Source: Acephala macrosclerotiorum
Lineage: Eukaryota; Ascomycota; Leotiomycetes; Helotiales; Mollisiaceae
NCBI GenBank assembly: GCA_014904845.1
Contig: MU119219.1
Location: 391,427 to 455,426, forward strand
DNA: 64,000 bases
Direction of reading: 5' to 3'
The stretch's first letter is position 1. Each line of letters opens with the position of its first letter. The notes beneath the pieces are model-generated. The model was given only the letters and a program-made list of their open reading frames with translations. It searched no databases and was not told the DNA's origin. This document shows, piece after piece, positions 21,073 to 33,800 of the stretch. The position numbers were made by a program, and so were the translations under genes.

Positions 21073-22990
21073 ATGGCACAGGCAGTGGAGGATAGCTTCC
21101 TCGACCTCGAGAGGCATCGCCAGCTTTTAGAGGAGAACATCGAAAAGCTACAGAAGTCCATGCACCACTGGCAGATGTGGGAAGCGGAATACGAAGGTCT
21201 GAAGGAAGAAATCCTAGAAACAGAGCCAAACCAGGAACAACTACTTGCCATCGCAGATTCCTATGAAGGCGAGCTTCTCACAAAGAAAGAGATTGAAGAG
21301 CTCCTCGGAGCCCCACCACGACCTGCTGCCCAAGTTGTGAACTTGCTAGACAGAAGGATCGATTATGTCGAGCAGAATGTCAGGACGATTCAGAAGCAGA
21401 TTGAGACGGCGAACAACAAGCTTGCGGCTGCTAGTATTATCAGTGCGCCAGAGATCAGGAATGAAGAGGGTCTGCCCATGACAGAGATTATCGAAGAGCT
21501 GGATGAGGATGGGAATGTCATAGCGAGCCGTACAACTACACCCGGAGACGCCAGACCGCAGCTACTGGAGGTTCTGGAAAAGGCTGGTGTAAAAGATATG
21601 CCAGATGAGTGTAGGATGGACCCCAAGACCTCAGTGTCCTAATGTTCGCCAGACATCGTAATAAACAATAGCTGACCTCGGCATTTCAGGCAATTCACCA
21701 TCTCCATCAACCTTAAAAACGATCACAAACCCAGAAAGCAAGCCCGAGCCGCTGAAAGACACTGCCAAGTCCCCAAAAGACACCCCCAAGCCCCGAAAAA
21801 ATGCTACAAAGCCCAAGAAGAAAGGTGTTGCCTTTTCGGAAGATACCAAGCTAGGTCCTGAACCTCAAAAGTCACATACCGCCAAAAGAGTCGAAGAGAT
21901 CATGAAATTGGCAAAGCAATCTGAAGAAAAACCACCCAAACCCCCAATCATTCCAACGAACGAGTCCACGGAAGACGCTGCTTTACGTCGTGAGATGCTC
22001 CAATACAGCATGTCTGAGGTTGGGGCAGTTGTTGCAGAATTAGAACTCGAAGAAGGAAGTGATTGGTCAGACGAGGATTACGAAGATGGTACTAGCGATA
22101 CGGATGATGAAGATGCCTTTGGCAGGTCGACTGGAAAGATCATTGATGACGAACTAAGACAGCGCATGGTGGAACTAGAAGAGAGGCTTGGTGCGAGAGC
22201 CATGCAGAATGTTGGCAAGGATGTGCCTGCCCCTGAATACAATATTGTACAGGAGGGCATCGGGCGGGTCACTATCAATGATCACGATGATACTAAGCCA
22301 AAGTCACATCCGTCCAAGGACAATCTCACAAGTTCGACCAAGAAAGATAGACCGCAAGAGAAAGGTGCTGCAGATACCTCCGCGAAGAAGTCCGTCAGCT
22401 TTTCAGAGGATCTCGACATCTCTCCAGCTCCAGCGCCAGTGCCAACAGCCCTAAACCCCGAGTCGAAGAGATTGATGGCTCCCGTCAGCGACATTGTGGA
22501 ACGAACCACCCCCGCACAAACTGTATCTGCACCAACGCTAACGCCGAAGAAAACATCACGATTCAAGGCATCTCGAGCACCAACAGGTCCTACAGGCCAC
22601 GTCCTAAATGGTCCTCTTGCATCTTCCTCATTATCTCTCCAGCCAGCGACGCCTTCTACGCCGAAGCCCTTTTCTAGTCCAATCCAATTCAATCCAGCTA
22701 TAGACACCACGCACACGGTGCCAACTGGTCCAAAGAACGCCATCCTCGCAAACAAAATCGTGGAACGCGATGTGGCTCTAGATACGAACGCGGCACCACC
22801 TAATGAGATGGATTCGCATCTTCTCAACCAAGAGGTTGCTACCGAGTATCACAAGATGAGAAATAGGATGATACAGAAGCAAGGAGGATTCATGAAGGAG
22901 GAAGAGAGTGAGATTGTGCCTTTTACTGAAGAAGAGGGCGGGCCGAAGAAGATTAGTAGGTTCAAGGCTGCGAGGTTGGCGAAATCGTGA
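21073..22990 (+). CDS. bud27: Bud27/URI-like unconventional prefoldin protein
   Basis: Exons 21073-21610 and 21690-22990 (intron 79 nt, GCTGACC branch, TTCAG acceptor, phase 1), 612 residues. The N-terminal 150 residues are prefoldin-like: paired helices LDLERHRQLLEENIEKLQKS and AAQVVNLLDRRIDYVEQNV around a short hairpin. The centre is charged and disordered, with acidic EEGSDWSDEDYEDGTSDTDD and repeated VSFSED/VAFSED boxes. The C-terminus has two KKTSRFKASR/KKISRFKAAR motifs typical of the fungal URI (DUF3835) tail. Known role: a cytosolic co-chaperone in assembly of the RNA polymerases and in TOR-linked translation control. The stop at 22990 overlaps a GTGAGT, so a small extra 3' exon cannot be excluded. 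Confidence 0.85.
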
Positions 22991-23277
22991 GTACTTGCCA
23001 TTAAATGTATCATACATTCTGCATCATGCCCTTGTTCCTTCATGTCTTGTATCTTGCAATGTCCTAATACGTTCCGTTGTTTCTGAAATTTGTGTAGCAT
23101 CCATTCCATCATTTCTGCCATGTTTTAATAAAGACAAGACTGGGTGTACTCGCTAAGTCGAAGGAGACTTTGGCATGTTTCGAGTGGCGAAACAAGGGTA
23201 AAGCCGACGACGACCAGCAGCACTCTTTCTTTAACCATCTCCCACCGGTTGCGTCTGCTCTTCACTCTTTCGTAACG

Positions 23278-24378
23278 TTACGGCGCAGATGAGCCCGAGG
23301 TCCCAATGAACACCACTTGCACCGCAGCGAACCTAACGCCTTGTTAAGTCTGGGTTTCCAATTGAAGTTGAAGGGCGAGGAGGTTGCACTCACGTAGCAG
23401 TAGCAATAAAAATTTCCCCTCGCTTCGCACTTGTTAGCGCCGACACACACAGTGAGAAGATGACCGTGAATAACGCCAGCAGACCAAGTCGAACGTTCAT
23501 AGGTTTTACAGCGTGGAGTACAACCACGGGCACAACAATAAGGGCGGAAGAAAGAACGGTAACGCACGCAGACAGAAAATAGTTCTCTGCATACGTCACC
23601 GAGCTATCTCCATCTAGCTTGGGCTTCTTGAATATCTGACCAACGTGCCTGTGATAGTAAGGCAACAAGTCTTGAATCACCCATTCAGAGAGTTTGTCTG
23701 CATCTGGGCGTTCTCGGAGGGCGAAGAGATCATCTGATGATTCCCAGAGATCGGAATCGATGCCATCTAGGGAGTAGTCTCCTCCTTTGGGATCAGCGAG
23801 CCATTGTTTCAGGTGATGCAGATCCTGTGCACCTGGTTGTGGGAGATTTGACATTGAGAATTGTCGGAGCACAGCTTTGTCTAAACACATGGGGATATTA
23901 GCTTTCTAAATATTCTGGCAGGGTTCAGTAGGGCAAGCAACATACTGTATTGTTTCAGAGTAGCTCGAAGCCGCAGTACAAGGCGGAGTAGTTCACCATC
24001 GGCACCTTTGGGGATGTCATCAAAGTTCGAGGCACTCTCCAAGCCAGAGAAAAATCTCAGGCTAACAGTTTCTTCACTCTTTTCTTCCCAAAGATGAGCT
24101 TTCCAACTCCTCTTCAACTCATCCCAGTCTCTCGCAAATTGGTACTGTTTACTTCCGTCTCCTTGAGCCAAACACCTAGATTCAGCCTTCCGCAGCCTAT
24201 TCTCTAAATATACGAGCTCTGCTTGGTAGTAAAGCAGGTTCTGCATGCCTAGAGCCGAAAAGCTTCTTAGAATAGCATGTTGGGGAGTTGCTCCCATTTT
24301 CTCGGCAAGGCTGGGATAGCCTGGTACCTGTTTTCTGTCATGAGACTGGATGTTATCATCACCTACCTTGCTGGCCAT
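23278..24378 (-). CDS. DUF6594-type fungal membrane protein
   Basis: Exons 24378-23946, 23880-23394 and 23332-23278, 324 residues, all junctions in phase (GTATGT, GTGAGT donors). Pattern: GYPSLAEKMGATPQHAILRSF and LLYYQAELVYLENRLRK near the N-terminus, a middle helical region with LKQYNKAVLRQF, a WVIQDLLPYYHRHVGQIF segment, then membrane helices: about 25 hydrophobic residues (FLSACVTVLSSALIVVPVVV), RLGLLALFTVIFSLCVSAL, and a short third one after EIFIATATFAAVQVVFIG. This is the layout of the large fungal DUF6594 family (single cytosolic helical domain plus C-terminal membrane anchor). The molecular function is unknown. The gene converges on the Bud27 gene with under 300 bp between them. Confidence 0.8.
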
Positions 24379-25277
24379 TCTGGGGCAAGGGTGAGGGGAT
24401 ACAACTCCGTGATATTCAAGTGTTTTTGTGGCGATCGAAATCGAGATTTCCGTAGGAGTTTTCCCCAACTTCAGGTGTGCGTGAGCAGGTATAGCAACAG
24501 CCTCGTGAAGCCTGACCAGTGTTCTCTTCACATGTGTTATGCATACAATTCAGCCTTGTGAACAACCTCATGCTGACGTCTTACTCGTGCGTCGTTGAAA
24601 GTCACGAGGGGACAAAGCATAGTATCTTTGACGGGCCAGAGGGGAAAACGTCCAAGAAGAAGCACACTAAGTTCTTGATTTAGTGCCAGTCAGAAATAAC
24701 GTCCCACTTATGAACGTAATTTTCCCAAGATATATTAAGGAGTGTAGTAGATCAAGGAATGTTAGTTGAATCCATAAAATCTTGCGGCTGCTGCTGGTAA
24801 CCTTTTGCGAGAGTTGGGAGATTGGGGTGTGTTTGAAATGAATCAACAAGGGCTACGCGGGGTGATGATTTTTCTCGACTTCCGTTTCGATTCTAGCTCT
24901 TTTCTTATCTGACTGTATAATCTCTTCAATCAAATGCAATTTTAGTAAGAGTCGTGTTTCCTTTTGTGCTATAAATAGCATTGTAGCGTTCAAGCATTCT
25001 GGCCGGGCGTTGCCTTCTTAGACGGGTCTAGCCTCGATGTGCCGTCACTACTGAGTATTGGCCAACAAAACAATTCCCCTCAGCTTCTTCCGAACCAATT
25101 TCTCACCTGTACATTCTTTTACTGCGCCAGTCCACCCAATACATCACTATCCCAGCATCTTGCACGCGTCAGGGATCAGTTGCTATCGACCCGCAGCCCA
25201 CGACGCACAGCTGCAGCACGCATTGGCGCGATCGGTACCACACAGCCGTTCTGTACATTCACATGCTTTGAGCTTTA
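24379..25277. other. Intergenic, promoter side of two divergent genes
   Basis: No supported gene. A TATA-like TGCTATAAATAG lies near 24968, about 300 bp upstream of the ATG at 25278, and could be part of that promoter. Confidence 0.4.
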
Positions 25278-26715
25278 ATGTTCACTCGGTGGAAAGGGTC
25301 GCTGGTAGACCCCAAGAGACCAACACAATCCAATTGGCTCGGCAGTTATCCTTCCCTCGTTGGATTCAGCAACGGAGGAAATCCTCGCTCTTCTGCGAGC
25401 ACAACAGTCTCCTCCGTCTTTGACAAGAGAGCTACTGGCAGCACATTCTCTACCATCGACAGTCTGCCATCTGCCAACGAGAGCCGATCCTCAACAGCCT
25501 CTATCGATGATGTGCCTTCAACAATCACTTCCTCCCGGCATAAGGGCAGGAGGACTTGGGATGCACTTGTGCATAAGATCCTTAGGAAAAACATCCAGGA
25601 CAGCGATCGCGAGGTGAGGACTGGGAACGGGGTGCAATTCACTCTAGATCTCAACGACCGCGATGAGGTAAAAGGGTCGAACCTTAAGGTTTTAGTTCGT
25701 CATCATGTTGAGGTATGCAATTGTACGCTTGTATTCCAAACTTTCGAAAAGATTTAACAGTGCGTTCATAGACCCAAGCACAAAAAGATGAGAATTCGTC
25801 GTCACCACCCAGTCACTCGAAATCACAATCGCCCCGAGTCCTTATAGAATCTCAACACGACCTCAAGGATGAACCTCAGCAACAGACTTCAGAATCAGGT
25901 GCGATACCGGATGCCTACAATGCTGCAACTCTACCAGAACTTAAAATGAGCTCCATTAGCCGATTCCGCGGTGCAGCTTCCCCAACACTCTCAACACCAG
26001 AGAGCTCACCTCGCAGACATAAAAGGGGTTCTGGCAATCATTCAATAAGTACCATGCAGTCGATCACATCAGAGGAAAAATTAAAACAAAAGCCTTGGGG
26101 TGAGGACATACTAGTTTGCACAGAATATTCCAAGGAGAAGGATGAGCGTTTGTTCGCCTGGCTCGATTGTGCAAGCAATAGAAGCTGGATATCATTTGAA
26201 GCTTTGAAGATCCTTGGCGTCTCGGACGAAGTTGGAACAGATGGCATGGGGATTCAACCTCTTTCAGACAAGGAGACTGAGACATGGACAATTGGTGGCA
26301 ATGTGAAAGCTTATGGGAAAATCAAATTGTCGTTCAGAGGTGTTGCGGGTCCAATGTCGACTAAGCGCTATAAATTCTGGTTCAATGTTGCGGACCATTC
26401 GGATACTCCCTTTCAAATTCTTCTAGGGCGGGATTTCCCAGACTTACAGACTGAAATTGCCAATCTCAGTCTTGTCACGATTCCTCACCCCAAGAACAAA
26501 GGTATAGAGCCGTTCACTACCCGTAACTCAGTCAATGCTAACAGCATGAAGCACAGAAAGCAGAGGATGCTGCTCGGGCGAAGAAGCACAAGGAAAGAAA
26601 ACAACGGCTCGAGGCCGCCAAGGCAGGGTCATCGCATACAACAGACCTGCCAGATATACCAAGCGATTATTCTGTTCAACCAGAATCAGGGGATGCTCCT
26701 ACAGGTGCTCAGTGA
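25278..26715 (+). CDS. Uncharacterised protein with possible retropepsin-like fold
   Basis: Exons 25278-25712, 25772-26501 and 26552-26715, 442 residues, all in phase. The last intron is 50 nt with a GCTAAC branch and AAG acceptor; unspliced, the frame drifts into a poorly coding tail, whereas spliced it gives a clear alanine/lysine coiled region (AQKAEDAARAKKHKERKQR) ending DAPTGAQ. The N-terminal 250 residues are Ser/Thr-rich and disordered. The middle (about 255-390) is globular: ERLFAWLDCASNRSWISF, KLSFRG, RYKFWFNVADHSDTPFQI, LLGRDFPDL. The D-C-A-S following a hydrophobic strand and the late LLGRDF resemble the D-T/S-G and IILGxDF strands of retroviral-type aspartic proteases, but the catalytic DTG is altered to DCAS, so activity is doubtful. 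Fold is an inference. Confidence 0.7.
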
Positions 26716-27643
26716 GCGATTAACAGTCCCACCACCGCGCGCTGACGCGGAGAGTTGCTAGCATCGCTACTCTCAGAGAAGTTGTAGAAGCTGCTAGCCA
26801 ATCTCTACTAGGACTGAAGAAGTGAATATAGCCCGACGTTTTGTTCTGAGAGGCCTTGAAGCCATTTTGTCGTCGTGGATTCATGACGAAACCAATTCGG
26901 TCTTCTCGGTTGGCATGATGTACGATGTGAAGGATATAATGGCCTATGGCGGGTTTCCAGAATGCCACGAATCCCTTTTCATCGCATCGTATTGCTAACC
27001 AAGTAATATCATGTACCATATGGGAAGGAGTAATTGAAACCCTTCATTTCTTGCAATATTGTCTTTTTTTCCATTGCTAGAAATTTTTGGATGTTGGCTA
27101 TAATCAAGACCGCGAGGTCAACAAAACTCGGCGTTACTAGGTTTACGTGCTTTTGACTGCATCTTCATATTGCTTGGAGTTCGGAAGATGGTAGATTACG
27201 TTCTTGCATTACAGGAGGGTAGAAGGAATGGAAAACAGCACTTGGCGTACTCAATTTCGTCTTAGAAATATAATCAAGATAATTTGGAAACCAATCCTAA
27301 TGGAAGTGGAGTGCTTTGTTACACATTCGCTCACAAAACAGCAACTGACCACATATTACTACTTGTCAAAACAAGGTATGCAGGAACTATTAATGCCCTG
27401 AACTTTTTAGAACTTTAAAAAAGGAAATTAGAGTAGAATCCGAGCAAACTCTAATAGGCAGCTCGGGTGATTGTTCTCCTGATTGTGTTTGACCTCTTGG
27501 CGCTACGTTCCTCAATCATGATAAATGTCCTTGATTTCTTAGTACTTTTGCGTGTCGCTTTTTCTGAACACCACGAGGTCCGCAGAAATCGGCCGCCAGA
27601 GCGGGGCATACGGGGCATACGCAGTAGTTACCTGCAAACCGTT
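26716..27643. other. Intergenic, no gene supported
   Basis: A 99-codon minus-strand ORF at 26720-27019 is open but has no family resemblance and begins just beyond the stop of the neighbouring gene. Nothing else is supported. Confidence 0.4.
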
Positions 27644-28652
27644 TCACTCCGTACTTCCTTCCACACCTTTAATACGACTACCAAATATCTGGTCAAAAAT
27701 GCTGTAGCATAAAGAAAACCCACGGCCGACAGCACCGGAAGACGCGATTGCTAGACTTGGCGCAATCCTACCCCGAATCATATCAGCAAAAGTACGGTAA
27801 TACGCTTCCTCGATCTCTCTTAACCCCGCGGGTATTAAGCTCGATGAGACTCGTGTTGCAAATGTAATTCTAGATACAAGCATAGAGAAACTACAACTTA
27901 CTTCTTGCAGGATCTTTTGATCCAGTACCACGCCTTTCCTTTCAAGGTCTTTGAGTCACTACAGCGAATGATCAAATCTGTCGTTTTCTGAATTTGTGGA
28001 ATTGGCTTACTATGATGACCATCTATTGCAAATGGATCACATTAGCTTTCAAGCAAAACAAGCTTCAACGAAGACACTAACAATTGTCTGTGCACAAACG
28101 AGTTAGTGTCTTTTCTGCACAGAAGCAGAAGCATTCGGTAGATGTGCACTTACGGCAGAGTAGCCTTTTCCAGAGTTGGCTCTGGTGGCTCGAATGTAAA
28201 ATTGGCACTATAATAAAGTATTAATAGGCTCTCGTAGGAAACAATCATGGCTCGATAACCAACTCCAACCCATCCATTTCGATGCTAAATTTATCATCAG
28301 TAAGCGAGAAGTTTTTTTTTTGGTAGGGCAGAAACCCACAGATCCTCATCCTGATGAGGGTCGAACAGAGGCTGTTCTATACTACCGTCGCTGCAAGTGA
28401 TGTAAGTTAGATACTAATGTTACGTTTTATAGCTCACAACTATATATCAGAGGTGAATACTAGCAAGTGGGCAAAGAGGCCATGGGAGGTGGCACTGAAA
28501 AAAAATTCGTCAGCTATCAATAGATTCAAATTTAAGTCAATGGTTATACTGACCCACGGCGGCGAGCTCGAGGGCCCGAGGGAGAGGCTCCGACCGGAGT
28601 GACCGGCGCGAAGGGATTGCGTGCTCCAAATGATTGAAAAGGATTTAGACAT
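27644..28652 (-). CDS. Doubtful small-exon gene of unknown function
   Basis: On the minus strand a series of short coding-like pieces is separated by GT-AG pairs: LNPFQSFGARNPFAPVTP; DGSIEQPLFDPHQDEDLWV (after a TTGCAG acceptor); ANFTFEPPEPTLEKATLP followed by a GTAAGT donor; LKDLERKGVVLDQKILQE with GTAAGT; and a last exon with REIEEAYYRTFADMIRGRI and GRGFSLCYSIFDQIFG. The pieces look like protein but I cannot fix a single consistent exon chain in phase. The right end lies next to a transposon repeat at about 28.83 kb, so the gene may be damaged by insertion. No family recognised. Confidence 0.25.
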
Positions 28653-28829
28653 TCTCAGCTTTTTTATCTCTGACTTTCAGAGCTTCCCCAACAAAAAGGG
28701 AAACTTATTCATCATTTTTGCCACTGGCGACAAACGGCAAGGAGAAAGAAAGAGAATCTGAAAATTGTGACGTACCTGTGTCTCTGCACTTTCCGCATTT
28801 GCAATATGTAGAAGGAAGTCACTCTCAAC

Positions 28830-29115
28830 CAAGTCCTACGATACAGGACCATTGTTTAAGGACACCAACATCTGCGCCGTGATATTATCTAAGACATCAG
28901 GAAGTGCTGAAATGACGGACCTGAAGTAAGTAAGAGCTCCGCCTTTGTTCGAATCGGGTGGAAAGCTATCTCGAAACCCTCCAGGCTGTCAATTTGAGTG
29001 ATATATTCGATGGATTTGATAATCTGGTTGATTGATTAAGGTTGTAAGATCTAGCTAGGTGCGGGGACATTATATCTATTGCAGTGCTTACTCAGCACTA
29101 AAACCACTCGAAAGT
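28830..29115. repeat. Left copy of long terminal-type direct repeat (not RIP-mutated)
   Basis: Aligns collinearly with 39740-40027; the best-matched core is ATATATTCGATGGATTTGAT here versus ATATATTCGATAGACTTAAT there, ending ACTCGAAAGTCTA versus ACTCGAAAGTTTA. Nearly all differences are C-to-T or G-to-A in the right copy. This copy keeps normal GC content. The upstream limit is approximate. Likely the LTR of an outer retroelement into which the copia element was inserted. Confidence 0.6.
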
Positions 29116-30059
29116 CTAATACGCCCTCTGCTAAGGAGCACTGTAGAAATATATTTATTCTAATATTCAAAGTAATATAAATAATTAATGTTTTTACGTG
29201 ATTACTGTACTAATTATTAATATAATCTATCGTTTTTTATTTCTTATTAATTGTAATATCGAATCGTCGTAAAAAGTCTTATTAAACTTTATAATACTAG
29301 TTTTAATTATTTCGTAGAAAAATTTATAAAAAACTAAAAAAAATTTATTCTTTTTGTAAAAGTTCAATTTTAAATAGAGTATTTTCAATTTTTATTCTAC
29401 AATTAAAAAATATTTCAAATTTATTTAAAAAAGTTTTCGTTTTATTTTAATTCATTTTTTTATTATTATTATTTTAATTTTTGAAATTCGTAAATAATAT
29501 TATAATTTTTTTTATATTAAATCAATTTTTATTTAAACTTATTATAGTTTTATAAATCGTAAACTAATTATAAAATAATTGTTTTATAAAAATATTTATA
29601 ATTTAATTGTTTTTTAAAATTAATTTTAAAATTAATTTATTTTTAATAATTATATTGTTTTTTATATAGAAATATCGAATTTTAATATATTTAAATTTAT
29701 TTGAAAATTTCGTATTTATATTAAAATCGATCACAAAAAAATTATTACAATATAAAATAAAAAATTCTTTAAATTTTTTTTTAATAATTTTCAATTATAA
29801 TTTCTTTAATTAAATTATTTTTTTTACGATTTTATTCGTTATTATAATTTCTATTTCTATTAAATTTTGTATTTTATTTTATTGTTTTTATATTATTTTA
29901 TTTTTTAATATTATTATTTATTTTAAAAACGATTTATAATCGTTTTTAATTTTTTACGTAAAATCGAAAAATATATTATAATTTTTAATTAACGTTTTTT
30001 TGTAAATAATTTTTATTATTTTTATTTTATTAAAATATCGAAAAAATTATTTCGTAAAA

Positions 30060-30288
30060 TATTAAAACGTTCGAAAACAAATTACGAAATACTAAAATTT
30101 TAATCTAGTATCAATAATTCAATTTTATTTGTTTCTTTTTAAAAGAAGCATTTTTTTATTTATATAATTAAATAAAGTAAACGTAAGATTAAAAAGTAAA
30201 TACTAAAGTAATTATTATCAAGAGTAATAGAGATTATAGTTAAAATCATTTAATCGATCGTTTAAACGATTATATGATTAAATCGATA
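30060..30288 (-). repeat. 3' LTR of the copia element
   Basis: 229 bp, same length as the other LTR. It starts TATTAAAACGTTCG and ends ATTAAATCGATA as read on the plus strand; the TA...TA ends are what TG...CA ends become after C-to-T/G-to-A change. Contains the palindrome ATCGTTTAAACGAT. Confidence 0.88.
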
Positions 30289-30636
30289 CTAGTAATTCTT
30301 TTTTTGAGAAAAAACGCTCTTTTTAACTCGTAAATCAAATACAAAAAAGAGTATTATCGCGATTATCAACGCGCTGTTTTACTATCAAATACTAGAAGAA
30401 AATCTAATCGTGAATTAATCGCCGTCACGTGTTGTAATACTTGATCGATCAAATCAAACTTAAAAAAATTCCTCTAAACTCGATATTTATAATCTTCGAA
30501 TCAATCGAAAGTTCTACTTTCGAAAATACCGAAAATATCGAAAAACACTAAAAATATTAAAACAATAATTATACGTTTCTCTTTTTAATATTATTTTTTT
30601 CAATGATCGCTTTTTCTATTATTCTCGTTTTCGTCG

Positions 30637-30865
30637 ACTGATTTTTGAATTTTGAGACGTTGTATTTATCTCTATACTTTGACATTAAAACAATTAGTAT
30701 TAACGAGCGATTCAAATACTTTATTAGTATTGAATTTAGTCATAGTATTAATTAGATTACTATTTTTAGTAATTTATCGAATCTTCGAGAGTTTTTTGCG
30801 TTTATACGATTATTTAATAATTATAATATTAATCATAAGACGCTTTTCTTTGGTAATATCGAGTT
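30637..30865 (-). pseudogene. Copia RNase H C-terminal remnant
   Basis: Reading the minus strand gives KRLMINIIII, then SKIRWITKN (one stop inside), NLINTMTKFNTNKVFESLV and VQRWIQRLK. This matches the normal copia pol end, where a (R/E)IRWI segment precedes N-P-A-D-A-M-T-K and a final tryptophan-containing helix. The changes from NPADAMTK to NLINTMTK are mostly explained by C-to-T and G-to-A mutations. It fixes the element's strand. Confidence 0.75.
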
Positions 30866-33800
30866 TGATTATATACTCGTAAAAAAAGAAAAAATCAATG
30901 CAAATAATTACGAGAATTGGATTTAATTCGAATCGCTTTATAATAAAATCAAAAATAGTAGAAATCGAGATTTTTATATCGATTTTTATTGTTATTACGT
31001 ATAACTCAGAAGTTAAAATAATACAAGTAATTTTTTTATATTTCGTTAAACTCTAGTAAAATAAATTGTCTCGTAAATCGAATTATTTATTACTATAAGT
31101 CTCATTACTAAAAACGACGATATATTCGATCTACGAATTGAAATTTTTATTTATAATAAAAAAACCGTTTATAAAAACGAAAAATTTCATTGAATATAAA
31201 TTCAAACAAAAAAATCGAAATCTACGATCGAAATTATTTATTTACTATTATAATCGTTTATTTAATATTACAATTTATTTTTTTTCGAAATATTAATATT
31301 AAATTATCGTCGATATATTGTACGTAGTTTTCGATTAATAAATAAAATTGATATATACTCCTCGAATACATTACTTGAAATACGTTTACTTATAAAAATT
31401 TGATTTCGAATTAATTAAATTTAAATACTTATTTTACTTTTTTTATGAAAATATAATTTTATTTTCGATTTTATCCACTATTAATTTGTATCTATTAAAT
31501 AATAAAAAAGTATTCGACGTAAAAAACTTTATAGATTTAATTAATAATTTGACTTTTTACAATTTAAAATTTTTTAATTCTATAAAAATTTAATCTTTTA
31601 AAATAAATATATTATCAATTTATATATCGATTATTTCGAATAAAATATAATTATTTTTCGTAATAAATAAACAAAAATTAAAAATTGAAAATTCTATTAA
31701 AAATTTGTTTTTATAGTAAATATTATACGTTTTATATTAATATATTTCTACTTTCGAGATTTTATAAAAAGATTTAATTACTTTAAAAACAACGTTCAAT
31801 AAAAATTTATTTGTTATTTTTTTTGAAAGTTTAATAAAAATAATACGTACTAATAAAATTATTAATTACACGTATATTTGAATAATATTTTTTAAATAAA
31901 AATTAATTTTTTTAAATTTGAAAAATAAAATTAAAACGATAATAATTTATTAATTAATATATTAAATAATCGAAAATTAAATCAATATTATTTTTTTGTT
32001 TTTATTATTAAATACTTAAATTATAAAACGAGATTTCTCGTATAAAATTATCGTTTTTATATTTTTAATTTCGTTTATTAATTTTAAATCGAAAATTTAT
32101 TAATTATTAATTTTTTTCGAATTATTAAAAATTAATTCAAAATTTTTTTTCGTGATTAATTTATCAATTTTTTTTCTACAAAAAACTGTAAATAGATTAC
32201 TTAAAATAATAATAATTTTTTTTGCGTGAAAATCTATAAATAATTGCTTATTTTTAATTTTTTTCTCGATTAAATAAATTTCGAAAATTTCTATATTTAT
32301 ACAAATTGTTATATAAATATATTTATTAAAATTGAAAATGTAAAAAAAATTTTTTATCGCAATTTGAAATAAACGTAAATTCTTTTTCGAAATATACGAA
32401 GTTTTTTTGATTGAGTAAAATAAATCAAATATATTTTTTTTTGTTTTCGAACTTTTTTTAAAAAAGTTTAATTTTAAATCTAAATCCTCTAATAAATTTT
32501 TTTTTAATAAATGATTTTTTGATTATTTTTCGAATTACTCGAGATTTTAATAAAATAATTTTATTATAATACTACGAAAATTTTTTAATTTATTTGATAA
32601 TTGTAATTAATATATTTTTCTATTTACTATTAAAAACGTATACGATTTTTTTTATTTTTTATTTTTTTTTCAAACAAATACATTTGAATTTAAAAATAAA
32701 TCGATCAAATAATAATTTTATAAATTATTTCTCATTTATAAAATATTATTAATTTGACGAATAATATAATATTTTTAAACCGCGATTATTACACTTTTTA
32801 TCGTTTTAATTTTAACGACAATTGATATTACAAACGCGTTTTATTATAATATTCGAAAGTAAACATCGAAAATAAAAAATGTAAAAATAATATTATTCAA
32901 TCTCGTCGTATTATTAATTATTTTAATTGTTATTTGAAATCGCTTTTTTTTTTACAAATTGAAATTTTTTTGAAATAATATATTATATATATATTTCAAT
33001 AGAACGTAATATTTTTTTATTAGATTAATCGAATTATAGATTTTTATTAATATAATTTTCGAATCGATATTTATATTTTTAGTATTATTATGAAATTTTT
33101 TAGAATTGAAATTCGTTTTAAAATTATAAATAGTAAATATTAGTAATTCAAAATAAACGTCGATTTAATCTATTCAAAAAACGTTTTATACTTTTTTCGT
33201 CGATATATTTACAAAGAATTTCGCGATTTAAAATATTATAATTTCGTTTACGATTTAAAGTATTGATTTTTTATCGATTTATAATACGTTTAAATAAACG
33301 AAATAATTGAAATTATAATCGTCGTATAATATAAACTTAAAATAATCGAAAAATTTATTATTTATTTAATATTACTAATAAAATTTCGTTATCTTTTTAA
33401 TTTCTTTGAAATTCGTAAAATGTTTTTTATATTTTAATACTCGCGCGAATTTGACAATTAATAAATATTTAAAGTATTTATATAATCGTTTGAATTTCGT
33501 TTTAATTAAATAATAAATAATAAAATCGATTTTTATCGTAAAAACTTTATAATTACTATAAATTAAATTTTCAAATAAATCAAATAATATTTAAAAATAT
33601 TTAAATACTTTAATAATAAATATATATCGTTTATTTCAAACAAATACATTATTAAAATTATTGAATTTAATTCGCAATTTGTTTATATTTTGAAAATATA
33701 ATAAAAAAAATACATTTATTAAAACTACGTAAAACGTAATACGTTCAATTAATATATTAATATCGATAATTTCAAGAAATAAAATTTCATTAATTTCAAA

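Noticed and set aside
26720..27019. 99-codon minus-strand ORF
   Set aside because: No family resemblance, no splice partners, and it abuts the 3' end of a convincing plus-strand gene.
28945..28960. GTTCGAATC, resembling a tRNA T-loop / B box
   Set aside because: No acceptor stem, anticodon arm or A box around it; it lies within the transposon direct repeat.
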